64,000 nt of DNA, taken from contig CM114273.1 in NCBI GenBank assembly GCA_050084515.1, forward strand, positions 25,730,001-25,794,000, in the 5' to 3' direction. Source of the stretch: Blasia pusilla (taxonomy: Eukaryota; Marchantiophyta; Marchantiopsida; Blasiales). A model generated the notes under the pieces. The model saw nothing but the letters and a program-made list of their open reading frames with translations, ran no database searches and was not told where the DNA came from. The position numbers and the translations under genes were made by a program. Shown piece after piece: positions 37,485-48,000 of this stretch (positions are counted from its first letter, which is position 1; every line of letters starts with the position of its first letter).

Positions 37485-37795
37485 AATTCGATGTGGACAC
37501 ATCAAAAGAATCATGGGAAGGATTAGATAATATATTTGAGTTATCTACTAACTTTAAGAAGTTGAAGTTGAAGTTGAAGATATAATTGAACAAGATTAGA
37601 AAATCATCCCAAAATATAATTGATTATATCCTTAGTATTACAAGTATTATTGATAAGTTGGTTAGTATTGGAGCAATCATATATGATAATGAATGTATTT
37701 GACATCTTCCTAAAGGCATTGTTTAGAGTTAAGTTTGATTTCTTTATATTCCATTTATGTCACCGGGTTGAGTTTATTGGCGGATGGTTGATATG
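37485..37795 (+). pseudogene. Ty1/copia gag (UBN2) fragment
   Basis: The plus strand reads, through stops, ESWEGLDNIFELSTNFKKLK, then IIDYILSITSIIDKLVSIGA and HLPKG. This matches the UBN2 gag signature (I..Y......I.D.L...G). It is an isolated, decayed fragment. Confidence 0.6.
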
Positions 37796-37849
37796 TGCTG
37801 AAGTTTAAGATGATTCATGTAATTTAGGATTATGATTTTTAAAGTGATA

Positions 37850-38170
37850 GATCAAAGTGGATATGGACAAGGTCCATGTTCACAAACATGTCCTCGTCGG
37901 TGGATTCATATCCATCCTATGGAAGCAATTGTCCATACGGGCCCCACCTCCCCCTATCATATTCGGTGTCCCTCCCTAAGTCCCCCTCCCCAACCCCCCT
38001 CCCTCATTCGCTTCTATATTATGTGCTTACTTGGTGCTTCCTCCTCCCATCTACACTCCCTCCTCCCTTGCTACGCCGCTCGACCTCCCAACATGAGCAA
38101 TAAGTGTGGATCCCATCTCTTGCAATCCATATCCATCTTAAGGACGGACTTGTCTATTTTTTTGCAACCA
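37850..38170. mobile_element. MITE family 'GGTTGCA', copy 4 (inverse orientation)
   Basis: It ends GACTTGTCTATTTTTTTGCAACCATG and has GGACAAGGTCCATG near the start, with CCTCCTCCC-rich interior matching the complement of copy 1. The left end is degenerate. Confidence 0.45.
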
Positions 38171-38308
38171 TGGGATGAGGATAATCATTCCATTTTGAAT
38201 GAAAATATGGTTGTCATGTGAGACATTTGTGATTATACATAGTTATAACAATAACTATAATCAAAGTTTTAAGTGACCATTTTATGCATATCATCACGAA
38301 TTAATTTC

Positions 38309-38327
38309 ATATATATATATATATATA

Positions 38328-38368
<41 letters not shown>
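38309..38368. repeat. (AT)n followed by (ACTT)n microsatellite
   Basis: About ten AT units run directly into nine or ten ACTT units. Confidence 0.95.
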
Positions 38369-38369
38369 C

Positions 38370-39145
38370 ACTATTTCAAGTGAACCAATCTTCAATAATT
38401 CCCCTTAGTCTCATATCGATATCTTTAACATCAAAATTATTTCCACACGTCTCAAACTTCTCTCAAGATAATGCCCACACATGGTTATAACAATTTTTTT
38501 TTTATTCTTGTATACACATGATCAATTTCTCATGCAAGCACTTTCTATTTTATGAAATGATAGTGCAACTCTACCTCCTTCATCCAAGTATGAAACATAT
38601 GATTACTAACAAACTTAATGCTACTAATATTGTCTCTATATATATTATACTAAGTCTTGAAAAATAAACATTAATCTCAACAAGTAATTGATGAAGTCAT
38701 TACCGATTCACATGTTGCACTGATTGCTTCTTTGTACTCCTCCTTTCTTGAAGACAAAACAATTGTAGGTTGCTTCTTTAAATCCCAACACTACACTTCC
38801 TAAGGGGAAGGAATAACCAAATATATAATATCTATCACACATTTTTCTTGTCTAATCATCATCTGTGAACCCCAATAATTATAAACTCATAGAAAGTTTA
38901 AATTAAAGCCCAAACTAAATAGAGAACTTCTTATGCCACATAGCCTCCTCTTAGCATTAATATAAGGTTGCTAGATGCTTGCATAAACTCACTCACTAAG
39001 CCAACCATGTAGCTTAAGTAGAGCTTGATTACGATATGATAAAATCAAACTTTCAACCATACGCTTATACATATTGAAATCTGCAAGAAACTCTCATTTG
39101 TCCACTCTCAACTTTACACTATGATCTAGTAGCGTAAACATTAGT
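38370..39145 (-). pseudogene. Ty1/copia pol, C-terminal part (RNase H), left of the nested gypsy element
   Basis: On the minus strand, from the junction at 39145 leftwards and across frame changes, the following appear: KVESGQMRVSCR, YKRMV.SLIY..., GWLSE, then FGYSFPLGSVVLGFKEATYN and a further RNase H-like segment ending near 38480. This is the usual copia order TRPD.../KR.LRY.../AGY...SSTEAEY. It directly continues the RT fragment at 48001-48290 if the gypsy element is removed. Many stops. Confidence 0.7.
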
Positions 39146-39417
39146 TGTCACATCTGAGTAGCCGATAGGCCGAGATCTATCGTGGATAGGGTGTAGGAGC
39201 CAGCGGACTATCTTGAGTGTAACTTTGTCCCACAGTGTCGGATGAGGTTGAGGATAGGTCCATTGTGTCAGGAACGTCGTTTCTAACAACTTTCATGTTG
39301 AGGTCTTTTACAGTCGGGTGACTTGTTGACAAAGTCACCGTAACGGTAAACCTGTGCCAAGCAGTTACCAAGGGGGAGGGCTATTTTTAGGGGAAGAGCC
39401 TTTTGGCTCTTCCCAAC

Positions 39418-39428
39418 CCTATATAAGA
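39418..39428 (+). promoter_or_regulatory. TATA box in the left terminal region
   Basis: CCCTATATAAGAGAGG near 39416-39431 stands before the sequence block shared with 13624-14158, which has GGTTATAAAAGAGG at the same place. This is the likely element promoter. Confidence 0.55.
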
Positions 39429-40007
39429 GAGGAAGATGTCTTTCCTAAGCCATCTTTCTCATGTTGGGCCGTTGGAGCACCTCCCTTGTATGTGTGTGAG
39501 ATAGGACTAGGATGCTAGCGTCCGGATTCCTTGATAGCATAGGGTGGACGAGGCTCGATATGCCGATGTAGATTGAGGAGTGGAGTTTTAGGCCGGGTGT
39601 GCCGTTTTTACTACTCTTTATTTTTACATGAGAAAGATGTCAGGGGGCTGGTGGGAATTCGTTGTTTGCAGGTAGGCAAGCGAGTTGCGAGAGAGAGAAG
39701 AAATAAGAGTTAGGGCTTGCAGCAGCTGGGGGCGCTGACGGGCAGACGGCAGGCGGCGATGGCGCGCCCCCTCCCCCCCTAGGAGTTGTAGGGGCAACAT
39801 GGTGGCGGGGAGGATGTCGACGTGGTGAGTGACCGACATAGTTGGACAACGGACGTGGTTGAGAGTGCGTATGTGGTCGGGCAAGGCCGGATGTGGTCGG
39901 GGTTATGTTCACGTGGTCGGATAGGGCGTACGTGGTAGAAGTGGATCCGACGTGGGTGAGTTCGGTTGCGCAATTGAGAGTTTTGCGGGACTTAGTGTCT
40001 CGCAAGC

Positions 40008-42250
40008 ATGGATGGGATTCGCGACAGCACTTTGTCGGTCGTTACGAGTAGGTTGGAGGACGACTCATTAGTTCTTCAGCGACTGGGAATTGCGAGGGTT
40101 GTGATGGGGACACACGAACCTACACTGACGGGAGGTTTGACGTGTTGGTCGAGGAGAGTGTCGTGTTGCGGAGGTTGTCATATCACGTGGAGGAGCGCAT
40201 GTTGACGGTGCAGCAGGTTGGAGGGTGTGATCAGGTTACCCATTCGAGTCCCTTTTCTCGCACTTGTCGTGTGTGATTGAGAGTGCTGGGTATTGGGTAG
40301 TAGTTGGTGCTAGGTGGGTGGAGTGATGGTGATGAGTGTAGATTTTTTTCATGTGTAGCATGTTGGTGGATCTACGGCGGTTGCCGAGTAGGGGTCGCGT
40401 GTATGACCCGAGAGAGTGTCGCTAGGTTAGGTGAGTCAATTGGGAGGCTCATGGTCAGCCCGAGTGTTGAGTGTGCATGAGGCCGGGTATGTCATCACGG
40501 GATTGATGTTAGCATAGGTGAGCTAGTGAGGCGTGTAGGAGACTTTCGGTGAGTCTGAGTGCTTGAGCAGGTGAGATATCAATTGTCATCACGACGTTCT
40601 TCCAGGGTTCGGAAGAACGGGGTAGTGCGAGCAGAAGTAGTGGTGTGACACGGAGTGGAGTGAGATACCGAGGGGTTACCAGTGAGGAGCTACCTCGACA
40701 TCCATCCGTGTCGGATCGTCATCATCGACACGGGTCCGTGACGAGATCGCAGACAGAGATAATGGTACTTGGCAGGAGATGGACGACATGGGCCATCGGG
40801 GCATGCGTCGTTTCTCGAGTGCAGTGGGCACCATCGACTTAGATGATTTTATCCAAGAGTTCGACACATGGTGCGACTTCTAGGATATACGGACCCCGAC
40901 ACGGTTCAACCCTTTCATGGCATGGAAGGTTGTTCCAAAGACTTGGAGGGTCCGCCGATGGATGACTACATGGAGTTTCGATCACTATATTCAGTAGAGA
41001 TCGATGCCTGGAGGATGTATTGGGCTCAAGGGTATGTGTCCACTAGTGGTCGCGAGGCATATGATGGGATTGTGAGAGGAGAGAGACCCACACCATCAGC
41101 CCGAGACTAGATGGAGAGGAGGGAGAGAGTGAGCAGGGCGATGTGGAGAGACGGTGGTAGAGGGCCACCTGGGCCACAAAGTGGAGCAGTTGGGGAAGAG
41201 CTACAGTGGCGTCACGATCGACAAGCTGAAGAGTCTACATGATTTTCAGCGGACGATCGGGTGAGATTCGAGAGAGGCATTCACACGCATGAGGAGGTGA
41301 TCATTGCTACGTTTGGGAGGATCGAGGCGCAATCGACCCAAAGATTGGTACGGGGTTCTGGACGGAGAACTACGGAGGAGAGTTCGAGATGCGGTGCTGA
41401 TTCACACAGCGAAGCCCACATTCAAGGTGGTCTATGAGTTGTTTAAGCGTATTGAGCTCAACATGAGTGAGGAGCAGGTAGTGACCGCTGGATTTTCTCG
41501 AGAGTCGACGGGTCCACGAGCGACGGTGACCCCACAAGTGCCACAGCGAGCACTAGTACCACGGGAGCAGGCCTGTGTGCCGAGAGAGCAGGGCGGGTAC
41601 CGTGAGCCTATGAGGCAACGACCCGTACCTACATATGTTGCCCAGCAGGGACCGATGTGATCTTGTTGGACGTGTGGAGGGACCCATAGGTAGAGAGACT
41701 GCCCACAACATGGGAGAGGACCACCAGCGCCTCCGATTGCTCAGGAGCCACAGAGGATGGCCCCACCACAGCACCAGTGTGACCATTGCCACATATATGG
41801 TCACACTAGGGATAGATGTTTTGACCTTCGCTGAGGGGCACGTCCAGGGGTAGGCCGAGGGCCTGGGGGCGGTCGTCCTAGAGGAGGTCGGGGAGTTCTT
41901 CCTAGACGTGGTGGTAGAGGACCACCACCAGCCAGAGGAGATGGAGCAGGAGCACCAGAGCCGGCACTTCTCTCACGCATCGATCAGTTGGAGCAGAGGA
42001 TTGCTGCCATGACGATGATGCGGCTTAGGGAAGGCACGGAGCTGCGAGCAGCTAGTGTGACTCCAGCTTCTACCTCTTAGCCTTACCCGGATGAGGATCT
42101 CGCCAGTATGGGATTTATGTGTAGTGCAGCCCAGGTTGAGGCCGCTGCAGTGGTGACTCGGGGTGATGCGAGAGGCACCGAGCCATCGAGAGATGGAGTT
42201 GAGATTGACCCACCAGAGGGAACCGATGGGCGGCAGGCCAGGGTTCCATA
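40008..42250 (+). pseudogene. Gag of the gypsy element (zinc knuckles), broken
   Basis: It starts MDGIRDSTLSVVTSRLEDDS at 40008 and changes frame near 40120 into a helical stretch (FDVLVEESVVLRRLSYHVEE). The capsid-like core includes TIDLDDFIQEFDTW (near 40835), DDYMEFRSLYSVEIDAWRMY (40960-41020) and YELFKRIELNMSEEQV (41440-41485). Two zinc knuckles follow: CWTCGGTHR.RDC near 41665-41703, and CDHCHIYGHTRDRC near 41779-41820. Then come glycine/arginine-rich repeats. In-frame stops fall at 40881, 41108, 41240, 41658, 41691, 41832, 42078 and 42249, with frameshifts near 40120, 40900 and 41335. Confidence 0.75.
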
Positions 42251-42556
42251 GTCGTTCACATTGTTGGAGGCACTACACACACCATCGATGGTGCCTCGAC
42301 GACCAGCGGTGCCTACAGCTCAAACACCTACGTCGACATCACGAGGAGTTGGAGTGACAACTCCTATGCCGGCTCGAGTGGAGTCAGTGTCGACCATAGT
42401 GTTGGAGGTGGCCACTAGAGTGAGTCAGACTCCACTATTTTCCGCCATAGAGTTGGCGACGTTGGGAGTTGGACCAACCGAGGTGTTCCGGTTGGCCGCC
42501 ACGTTGTGTGAACATGGAGAGATGACTGCTTCTTGCTCAGAGGTAGTTGAGGACAG

Positions 42557-43138
42557 GTGGACTTGCCCTTAGAGCCGGTGCTCGGGACGTTCCCCACAGA
42601 GTCATGGCATGCGGCCGCGGCGAAGTTGGTAGATATGCCAGATCGACCGGCCATAGAGCGAGCAATGGTGACACCTGGAGTAGTGTTACTGGATAACCAA
42701 GCTAGAGTATTTCGCTTGGTTAGTCCGACGGGGACAGTATACCACCCGCAGCGCGTCCTACTTGATTCGGGAGCGCAACCCTTGATGTTAGGGAAGGCGG
42801 CGTGTTTAGCGTTGGGGTTACGGAAGGCCGACATTGAGCCTTGTCCCTTCCAGATACAGACCTCGATTGGGGGCATGTCATCCACTCAGTATATGACTCG
42901 ATAGGAGATTGTTGTCAGAGTCCAGCCAGAGCATGCGACGCATAGTGCTATGGTGCGCACACGTGCGATTACGACACCAGCTGAGTCGTACAATGTGTTG
43001 GTGGGGAGTATAGTGTTATATCCCCTAGGATTCATCCTACACTTATGGGAGGAGACCGTTGCTTATCGGCCAGGATGGCGGTCAGGTGACAGCTGGATGA
43101 GTCCGTTACCCGTGCAGTTTGCGAGACGAGATGGTTGA
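42557..43138 (+). pseudogene. Retroviral-type aspartic protease region of the gypsy element
   Basis: It reads PQRVLLDSGAQPLMLG with the D-S-G-A catalytic motif at about 42764-42775. After an in-frame TAG at 42902 it continues with YNVLVGSIVLYPLGF and WEETVAYRPGW, a region typical of plant gypsy proteases. A TGA lies at 43136, and the frame then shifts near 43215 into the methyltransferase part. Confidence 0.75.
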
Positions 43139-43181
43139 TCACGAGGCGAGTCTGTGACCACGTTGGCAACTTTCACAGGTA

Positions 43182-44690
43182 GTGTTAGCTGGCCAGGAGA
43201 GTTGTTGGAGGGGAACACATGCGGAGGATGTCCTAGTAGCGGATAGTCCCACGGAGAGACAGGCCATGGCGGGTGTCTCTTCCCATGTTGGCAAGGCCTC
43301 TTCACCATTGTGGGGTACGACTCGAGAGCTACAGAGGAGTGCCGACGACCTCGTGAGGCATGCGTGGAGTCATGTTTTTATCCCAGAGCAGCGAGAGTCA
43401 CGTGGTGATCGGGCTCTTGGAGTGGAGACGTTGACCCCACTGGATACCACACCCGTTGTGTGGCAGTGCCCAAAGGAGGGTGTTAGGGTGTTAGATCTCT
43501 TCGGAGGGATTAGCACTGGATTGGTTGCACTATTGCAGGCGGGCATACGGGTGCATCAGTACCTTTATGTGGAGAGAGATGAGACCGCGCGGCGAGTATC
43601 ATTACGTGACGTGGCGAGATTGGTCCAGAGGTATCCTGAGTTGTTTCCGGTATCTGCAATATGGGGATATCAGCATACGCTACCAGCCGACATCTCTTTG
43701 GTGGGGGCGCAGGATCTGGATAGAGTTGGCACCATTCATTTGGTGATTGTTGGATGCCCATGTCAGGGTCATTCATCAGCTGGCCGAGGATTTGGATTGC
43801 AGGATCCGAGGTCAGGGATGTTTTGGGAGATGCTGCAAGTAGTACGACACTTGCAGGAGAGTCAGATATGTTCTCCAGCGTACATTTTGGAGAACGTGCC
43901 ATTGTTGGGAGACACTCGTGCACGTGTGATGACAAGTGTACATCAGGTGGGGTCCTAGTTGGGACGTGCTGTGTTGTTAGATGCAGGGAGAGTTGGATCA
44001 CGTGCCCATCGTCCACGACTGTGGTGGACGAACCTGATACCATCAGAGGTACTGAGTCGAGCATACGGTGGAGTTTAGAGAGCACCACATCTCACAGTGG
44101 ATGTTATTTTGGGCTTAGGGCGTCGATCTCAAGTGGTGACACGGGATGATAGACCACCGTTGGCCATGGCCAATAGGGTGGGGGAGTTGAGGGCAGCCTT
44201 ACCTACGTTGGTGAGCTTCCCAGCATCCCATGCCTTTCATCAGGGAGGGCCAAGCATGATTTGGGATGAGGTGACCAGAGCATTGGAGGAGCCTACAGCG
44301 GATGAGTGCGAGCGCGCCATGGGGTTCACTACCAGTACTACGGCGGTGCCAAGGATGACTGAGGCATCCCGGAGACAGGTGTTGGGGCAGACGATGGTCC
44401 TCAACTGTCTCACATGGATAGTCACCCTAGGTATGGTTGAGCAGAGATGGAGGCGAGTGTCATCCATGCCGTCACATCCACGAGTTGGACCATTGCCTAT
44501 AGGGTCTATACAGGCATTGGCTGGGGGCGAGACGAGGAGAGATAGGCACCCATGGACTTCCCGAGACGTCGTTCGAGCAGAGAGTGTGAAGGCGGCTAAA
44601 GTAGCACACGTTTATTTTTCGGATGTGGAGCATGGTGTAGGAGGTCAAAGTGGAGTGGCTGTTGCGGAGGTGGCTAGGGTTGCTACATAG
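43182..44690 (+). pseudogene. Cytosine-5 DNA methyltransferase domain inside the gypsy polyprotein
   Basis: The catalytic core spans about 43479-44445. Motif I is VRVLDLFGGISTGLVALLQA (SAM binding). Motif IV is VIVGCPCQGHSSAG, with the catalytic Cys codon at 43761. Motif VI is AYILENVPLLGD (Glu at 43890). Motif VIII is SRAHRPRLWWTNL (near 44000-44035). Motif IX/X-like DECERAMGFTTS and SRRQVLGQTMVL lie at about 44300-44400. GISTGL and the R.HR...W motif are reminiscent of DNMT3-type enzymes, while PCQG is of the DNMT1/bacterial type. TAG stops at 43956 and 44076 interrupt it in frame. It lies between protease and RT in the same reading frame as RT, so it was part of the polyprotein. Its likely role was methylation of host or element DNA (inference). 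Confidence 0.88.
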
Positions 44691-45785
44691 CAACCAAAGC
44701 CGGAGATTGCGTCCTCTCCGAGTGAGGTCACGATGGAGACTTGGGAGCCTGTGATAGGTCTCAAGTTGATAGGAGGAGAGCGATGGCGAGTTCATAGGTT
44801 TTTGAGAGGGCATGTCAATTGTTTTGCCTTAAGTATGAGAGACTTGGGTATGTTGAAGGGTCCCAGGATACGGATTGAGTTGGCTAGTGATATGCCGATC
44901 TTTCGTTGACCCTACAGGTATTATGATATGGAGCAAGCCTTGATTCAGAGCAGGAGTCAAGACTTGTTGGAGGCAGGACTTGTGGAGTTATCACATGGGG
45001 AGTATGCATCTGCCACAGTCATGCCAGCGAAGAAGGATATGTATGGCAATCGGACGGATAGGCGGATGTGTGGAGATTACCGTCCTATCAACCGACAGAC
45101 GAGGTCAGATCAGTACGCCATGCCTACTCTTGAGGAGATCTTTGATGCGGTAGGGCACACAAAGATCTTCAATACTTTAGATCTCTGTGTTGGCTATCAT
45201 CAGCTTCCTATCAGGTTGGAGGACAGGGAGAAGACAGCATTCTGGGGGATAGATCGATTCGGGAGAGATTGCTTGTATTAATGGCGGTTCTTACCATTTG
45301 GGTTGAAGAACGCGCATGCAGAGTTTCAGAGAGTGATGGATAGGATTTTGGCTGGCTTGGATTTTGTACGATGTGACATAGATGATATTCTTATCTTCAG
45401 TTCCACGGTTGAGGAGCATGAGCAACACTTGGAGGAGGTGCTTCGGCGATTGCAGCTACATGGACTGAAGTTACATCCAGGCAAGTGCAAATTCTTTCAG
45501 GATCAGATTGAGTACTTGCGACACACCATATACTCGAGTGGGTTAGGCGTTCAGCAGACGAAGGTAGAGGCTATTGCGCAGATTCTACGCCCTACAGATG
45601 TGAGTCGAGTCCGAGCATTTCTTGGACTTGAGAACTTCTATCAACAATATGTCAAGGGTTTTAGTGCGATCGCAAAGTCTTTGACCTTGTTGACGAGACT
45701 TGATCAGGTTTGGTTGTGGGGAGATGATGAGGAGCGAGCATTTCAGGAGCTCAAGGACAGGTTGACGTCCTCACCCATTTTATAG
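44691..45785 (+). pseudogene. Reverse transcriptase of the gypsy element
   Basis: In the methyltransferase frame: QDLLEAGLVELSHGEYAS, RRMCGDYRPINRQTRSDQYA, NTLDLCVGYHQLPI, WRFLPFGLKNAHAEFQRVM, and the active-site box CDIDDILIFSS at about 45372-45404. The tyrosine usual in Y-x-D-D is aspartate here. HGLKLHPGKCKFF and VRAFLGLENFY follow. Stops lie at 44688 (TAG), 44907 (TGA), 45279 (TAA) and 45783 (TAG). Confidence 0.85.
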
Positions 45786-46256
45786 AGACCGGTTAGGGGT
45801 CGCCCATTCCAGTTACATACGGATTGGAGCATGTTGGGTCTAGGAGCAGTGCTTACTCAAAGGGATGACGAGGAGAGGGAGTTCGTTGTGGCTTACGCGA
45901 GCCAATCGAACAACATTGCAGAGGCGAAGTACAACTCCTACAAGGGAGAGTGTTTGGCTGCAATATGGGCCGTGGCACATTTCAGGTGCTATTTATTCGG
46001 AAACCCTTTCACACTTATCACTAATCATCAGCCGTTGAGGTGGTTGATGGAGTCCGACAAGCTTACGGGAAAGCTTGCCAAGTGGGCTCTATTACTACAG
46101 GAGTATGAGTTTGAGGTGGTTCATAGGCCAGGTCGGCTGAACCAAGATGCGGATGGGTTGATAACCCATGTCCGATGGCACGGAGAGAGTGATGAGGAGA
46201 TGGTGCCCGGTTGGCATGCATCTGCCTATCTTTGTTGGTTGACTATGGCAGGGTAG
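45786..46256 (+). pseudogene. RNase H of the gypsy element
   Basis: It reads FQLHTDWSMLGLGAVLTQRD, then YKGECLAAIWAVAHFRCYLF and TLITNHQPLRWLMESDKLTG, then VVHRPGRLNQDADGL. The family's third carboxylate (T-D-H-Q) is Asn here. The frame ends at TAG 46254. Confidence 0.85.
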
Positions 46257-46399
46257 CCACAGATGATGACTCCAGTGGTGGGGTTGGATGATGAGTCTTT
46301 GGATCCGGAGGTTAGTGAGGAGGCAACAGATGGTCGTGATATCCATGACGACATGGAGGTTGTGGAGTTCTTGCGCACTGACGTCATTGAAAGAGTACA

Positions 46400-47436
46400 A
46401 AGTGAGTGCTAGGGAGCGGATCGGATCCTCTGAGAGCCAAGAGGTTCGGTGGGAGGGGACTCACATTTTGCGGGTATGGGGAGATGGTAGGATACGAGTG
46501 GTACCTCATCCTTCCCAGCAAGCACGTGTAGTGCGACATGCCCATGAGGAGTTGGGACATTTTGGAGTAAAGTATACTTACAGCTTACTCCAGGTTCAAT
46601 ATTGGTGGCGCGGCATGCATACTAGGGTACAGCAGTTTGTGGCCAGATGTATGGTATGTGACAGAGTGCGAGCATCCTTCAATGCTCCCACTCCGTAGTT
46701 ACATCCTTTGCCGATTATGGGTTTAGGTTATCGGTGGAGTTTAGACTTTGCGGGACCTTTGCCATTGACGGGACGTCATCATAGGTACGTGTTGGTCATG
46801 GTGGAGCATTTCTCCAAGTGGATAGAGAGTTGGTGGCACTACCTGACAAGGCGAGCAAGGGAACAGCTTATGCGTTTCTAGATCGTGTGCTTAGTCACTT
46901 TGGTGCACCGACGGAGGTGTTGACTGACCTGGGTACCGAGTTCAGGGGAGAGTTTCAGGCCTTGTGTGATCAGGCGCTGATAGATCACCACACCACGTCT
47001 TGAGATCATCCTGAGGCGGATGGGTTGGCGGAGAGAGTGGTACAGACGGTGAAGAGAGGATTACGCAAGTATGGCTTGCAGTGGGGACAGTTGAGGGTGT
47101 GGGACCTACAGTTGCCATGGTTGGCTATGGGTTATCGCTTTAGTCGGCAGGCATCCTTGGCGTCATTTTCACCATACTTTTTGCTCTTTGGGATAGAGCG
47201 ATTTACCTGCAGCGATTCGACGTGACATGGCGGAGGTGTTAGATCTTGATGATCCAGATGTGTGGGTACAATCATGTTCTCAGAGGGCAGAAGTTTTTCG
47301 TAGAGTTATGCCTATGGCCTTTGAGAACTTAGCTATTGCCCAGCATAGAGATACAATGAGGTACGCGACCATTTGTGGAGGAGGTTATCGTCCAGGGATT
47401 ATGAGGTTTCATCATGGAGATTACGTGTATTTATAG
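46400..47436 (+). pseudogene. Integrase of the gypsy element
   Basis: The zinc-binding part is HEELGHFGVKYTYSLLQVQY...CMVCDRV (H2C2). The catalytic core is YRWSLDFAGPLPLTGRHHRY (first Asp near 46746), EVLTDLGTEFRGEFQAL (second Asp) and HPEADGLAERVVQTVKRGL (Glu). The C-terminal part is AIAQHRDTMRYATICGGGYR. Frameshifts lie near 46395, 46825 and 47198, with stops at 46696, 47001 and 47434. Confidence 0.85.
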
Positions 47437-47451
47437 CAGGCGGCACTCACG

Positions 47452-47781
47452 ATGCTAGATGTCACTGCAAGGCGCACAATCCTACGTGTGCGCGAGGTAT
47501 TACCGACCGGAGTCCTCATGTTGGAGGGATGGGATGGTATGGTTTGGAAGGATCATGTGCGCAATTGTGCGCCATGTCATCTTCCGAACGTAGATGGGAC
47601 GGTGGATCCGAGCTTGGCAGTGGTACCTACAGGCCTGAGGTGTATGTTGTGCGGATCTGCGAGGGATGCAGCCACCATGTTGGTATGTGATGGTTGTTCT
47701 CGAGGGTGGCATATGTCATGTCTGACCCCCCGTCTTGATGTGGTTCCCACGGGACGATGGATGTGTTTGAGATGTGTATAG
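47452..47781 (+). pseudogene. PHD finger at the C-terminus of the gypsy polyprotein
   Basis: After an integrase tail (NCAPCHLPNVDGTVDPSLAV), the reading at 47641-47781 is a C4HC3 zinc finger. It has CMLC, VCDGC, GWHMSC and WMCLRC with spacing C-x2-C-x11-C-x2-C-x4-H-x2-C-x14-C-x2-C, and a W two residues before the last Cys pair. All eight ligands are intact. PHD fingers bind histone tails, often unmethylated or methylated H3K4. In this position it could target integration, a role played by chromodomains in chromoviruses (inference). Confidence 0.88.
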
Positions 47782-47845
47782 GGTAGTAGGTCATGTCAGA
47801 GAGATGTGATATTTTCTATCTAGAGTTGGGGAGATCCAACTGCCA

Positions 47846-47995
47846 GCTAGGGGGGCGGTTGTGTGATCTCCATGTATATGTATGAGTTGATTTTTGTACA
47901 TGTGTGGATCGATCCGTGTGTGGGGAAGATTGGTGTTGTGTGGTGTAGATGTGACCAGCGATGTATGTTGTGTAGCGATATGTATGCGCACGACA
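47846..47995 (+). repeat. Polypurine tract and right terminal region of the gypsy element
   Basis: GCTAGGGGGGCGG at about 47846-47857 is a plausible plus-strand primer. TGTGTGATCTCC follows and runs 138 bp to GCGCACGACA. This part matches 14039-14158 but is not found at the left end of the element. Confidence 0.5.
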
Positions 47996-48000
47996 TAGCT

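Larger units (their letters stand above)
39146..47995 (+). mobile_element. Ty3/gypsy retroelement encoding a DNA methyltransferase and a PHD finger
   Basis: The limits are TGTCACATCTGAG at the left and GCGCACGACA at the right, with near-matching flanks TAGT/TAGC. Outside these points a copia pol gene continues on both sides. The domain order on the plus strand is gag with zinc knuckles, aspartic protease, cytosine-5 methyltransferase, RT, RNase H, integrase, PHD finger. About 20 in-frame stops and at least six frameshifts make it inactive. No pair of long terminal repeats was found. The left 0.48 kb and the right 0.14 kb together match a 0.53-kb copy at 13624-14158. Transcription probably starts after a TATA box in the left part. 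Confidence 0.85.

Noticed and set aside
39624-40005. Minus-strand open frames at the left of the gypsy element
   Set aside because: Low-complexity Pro/Thr/His readings opposite the element's leader; no conservation and wrong strand.
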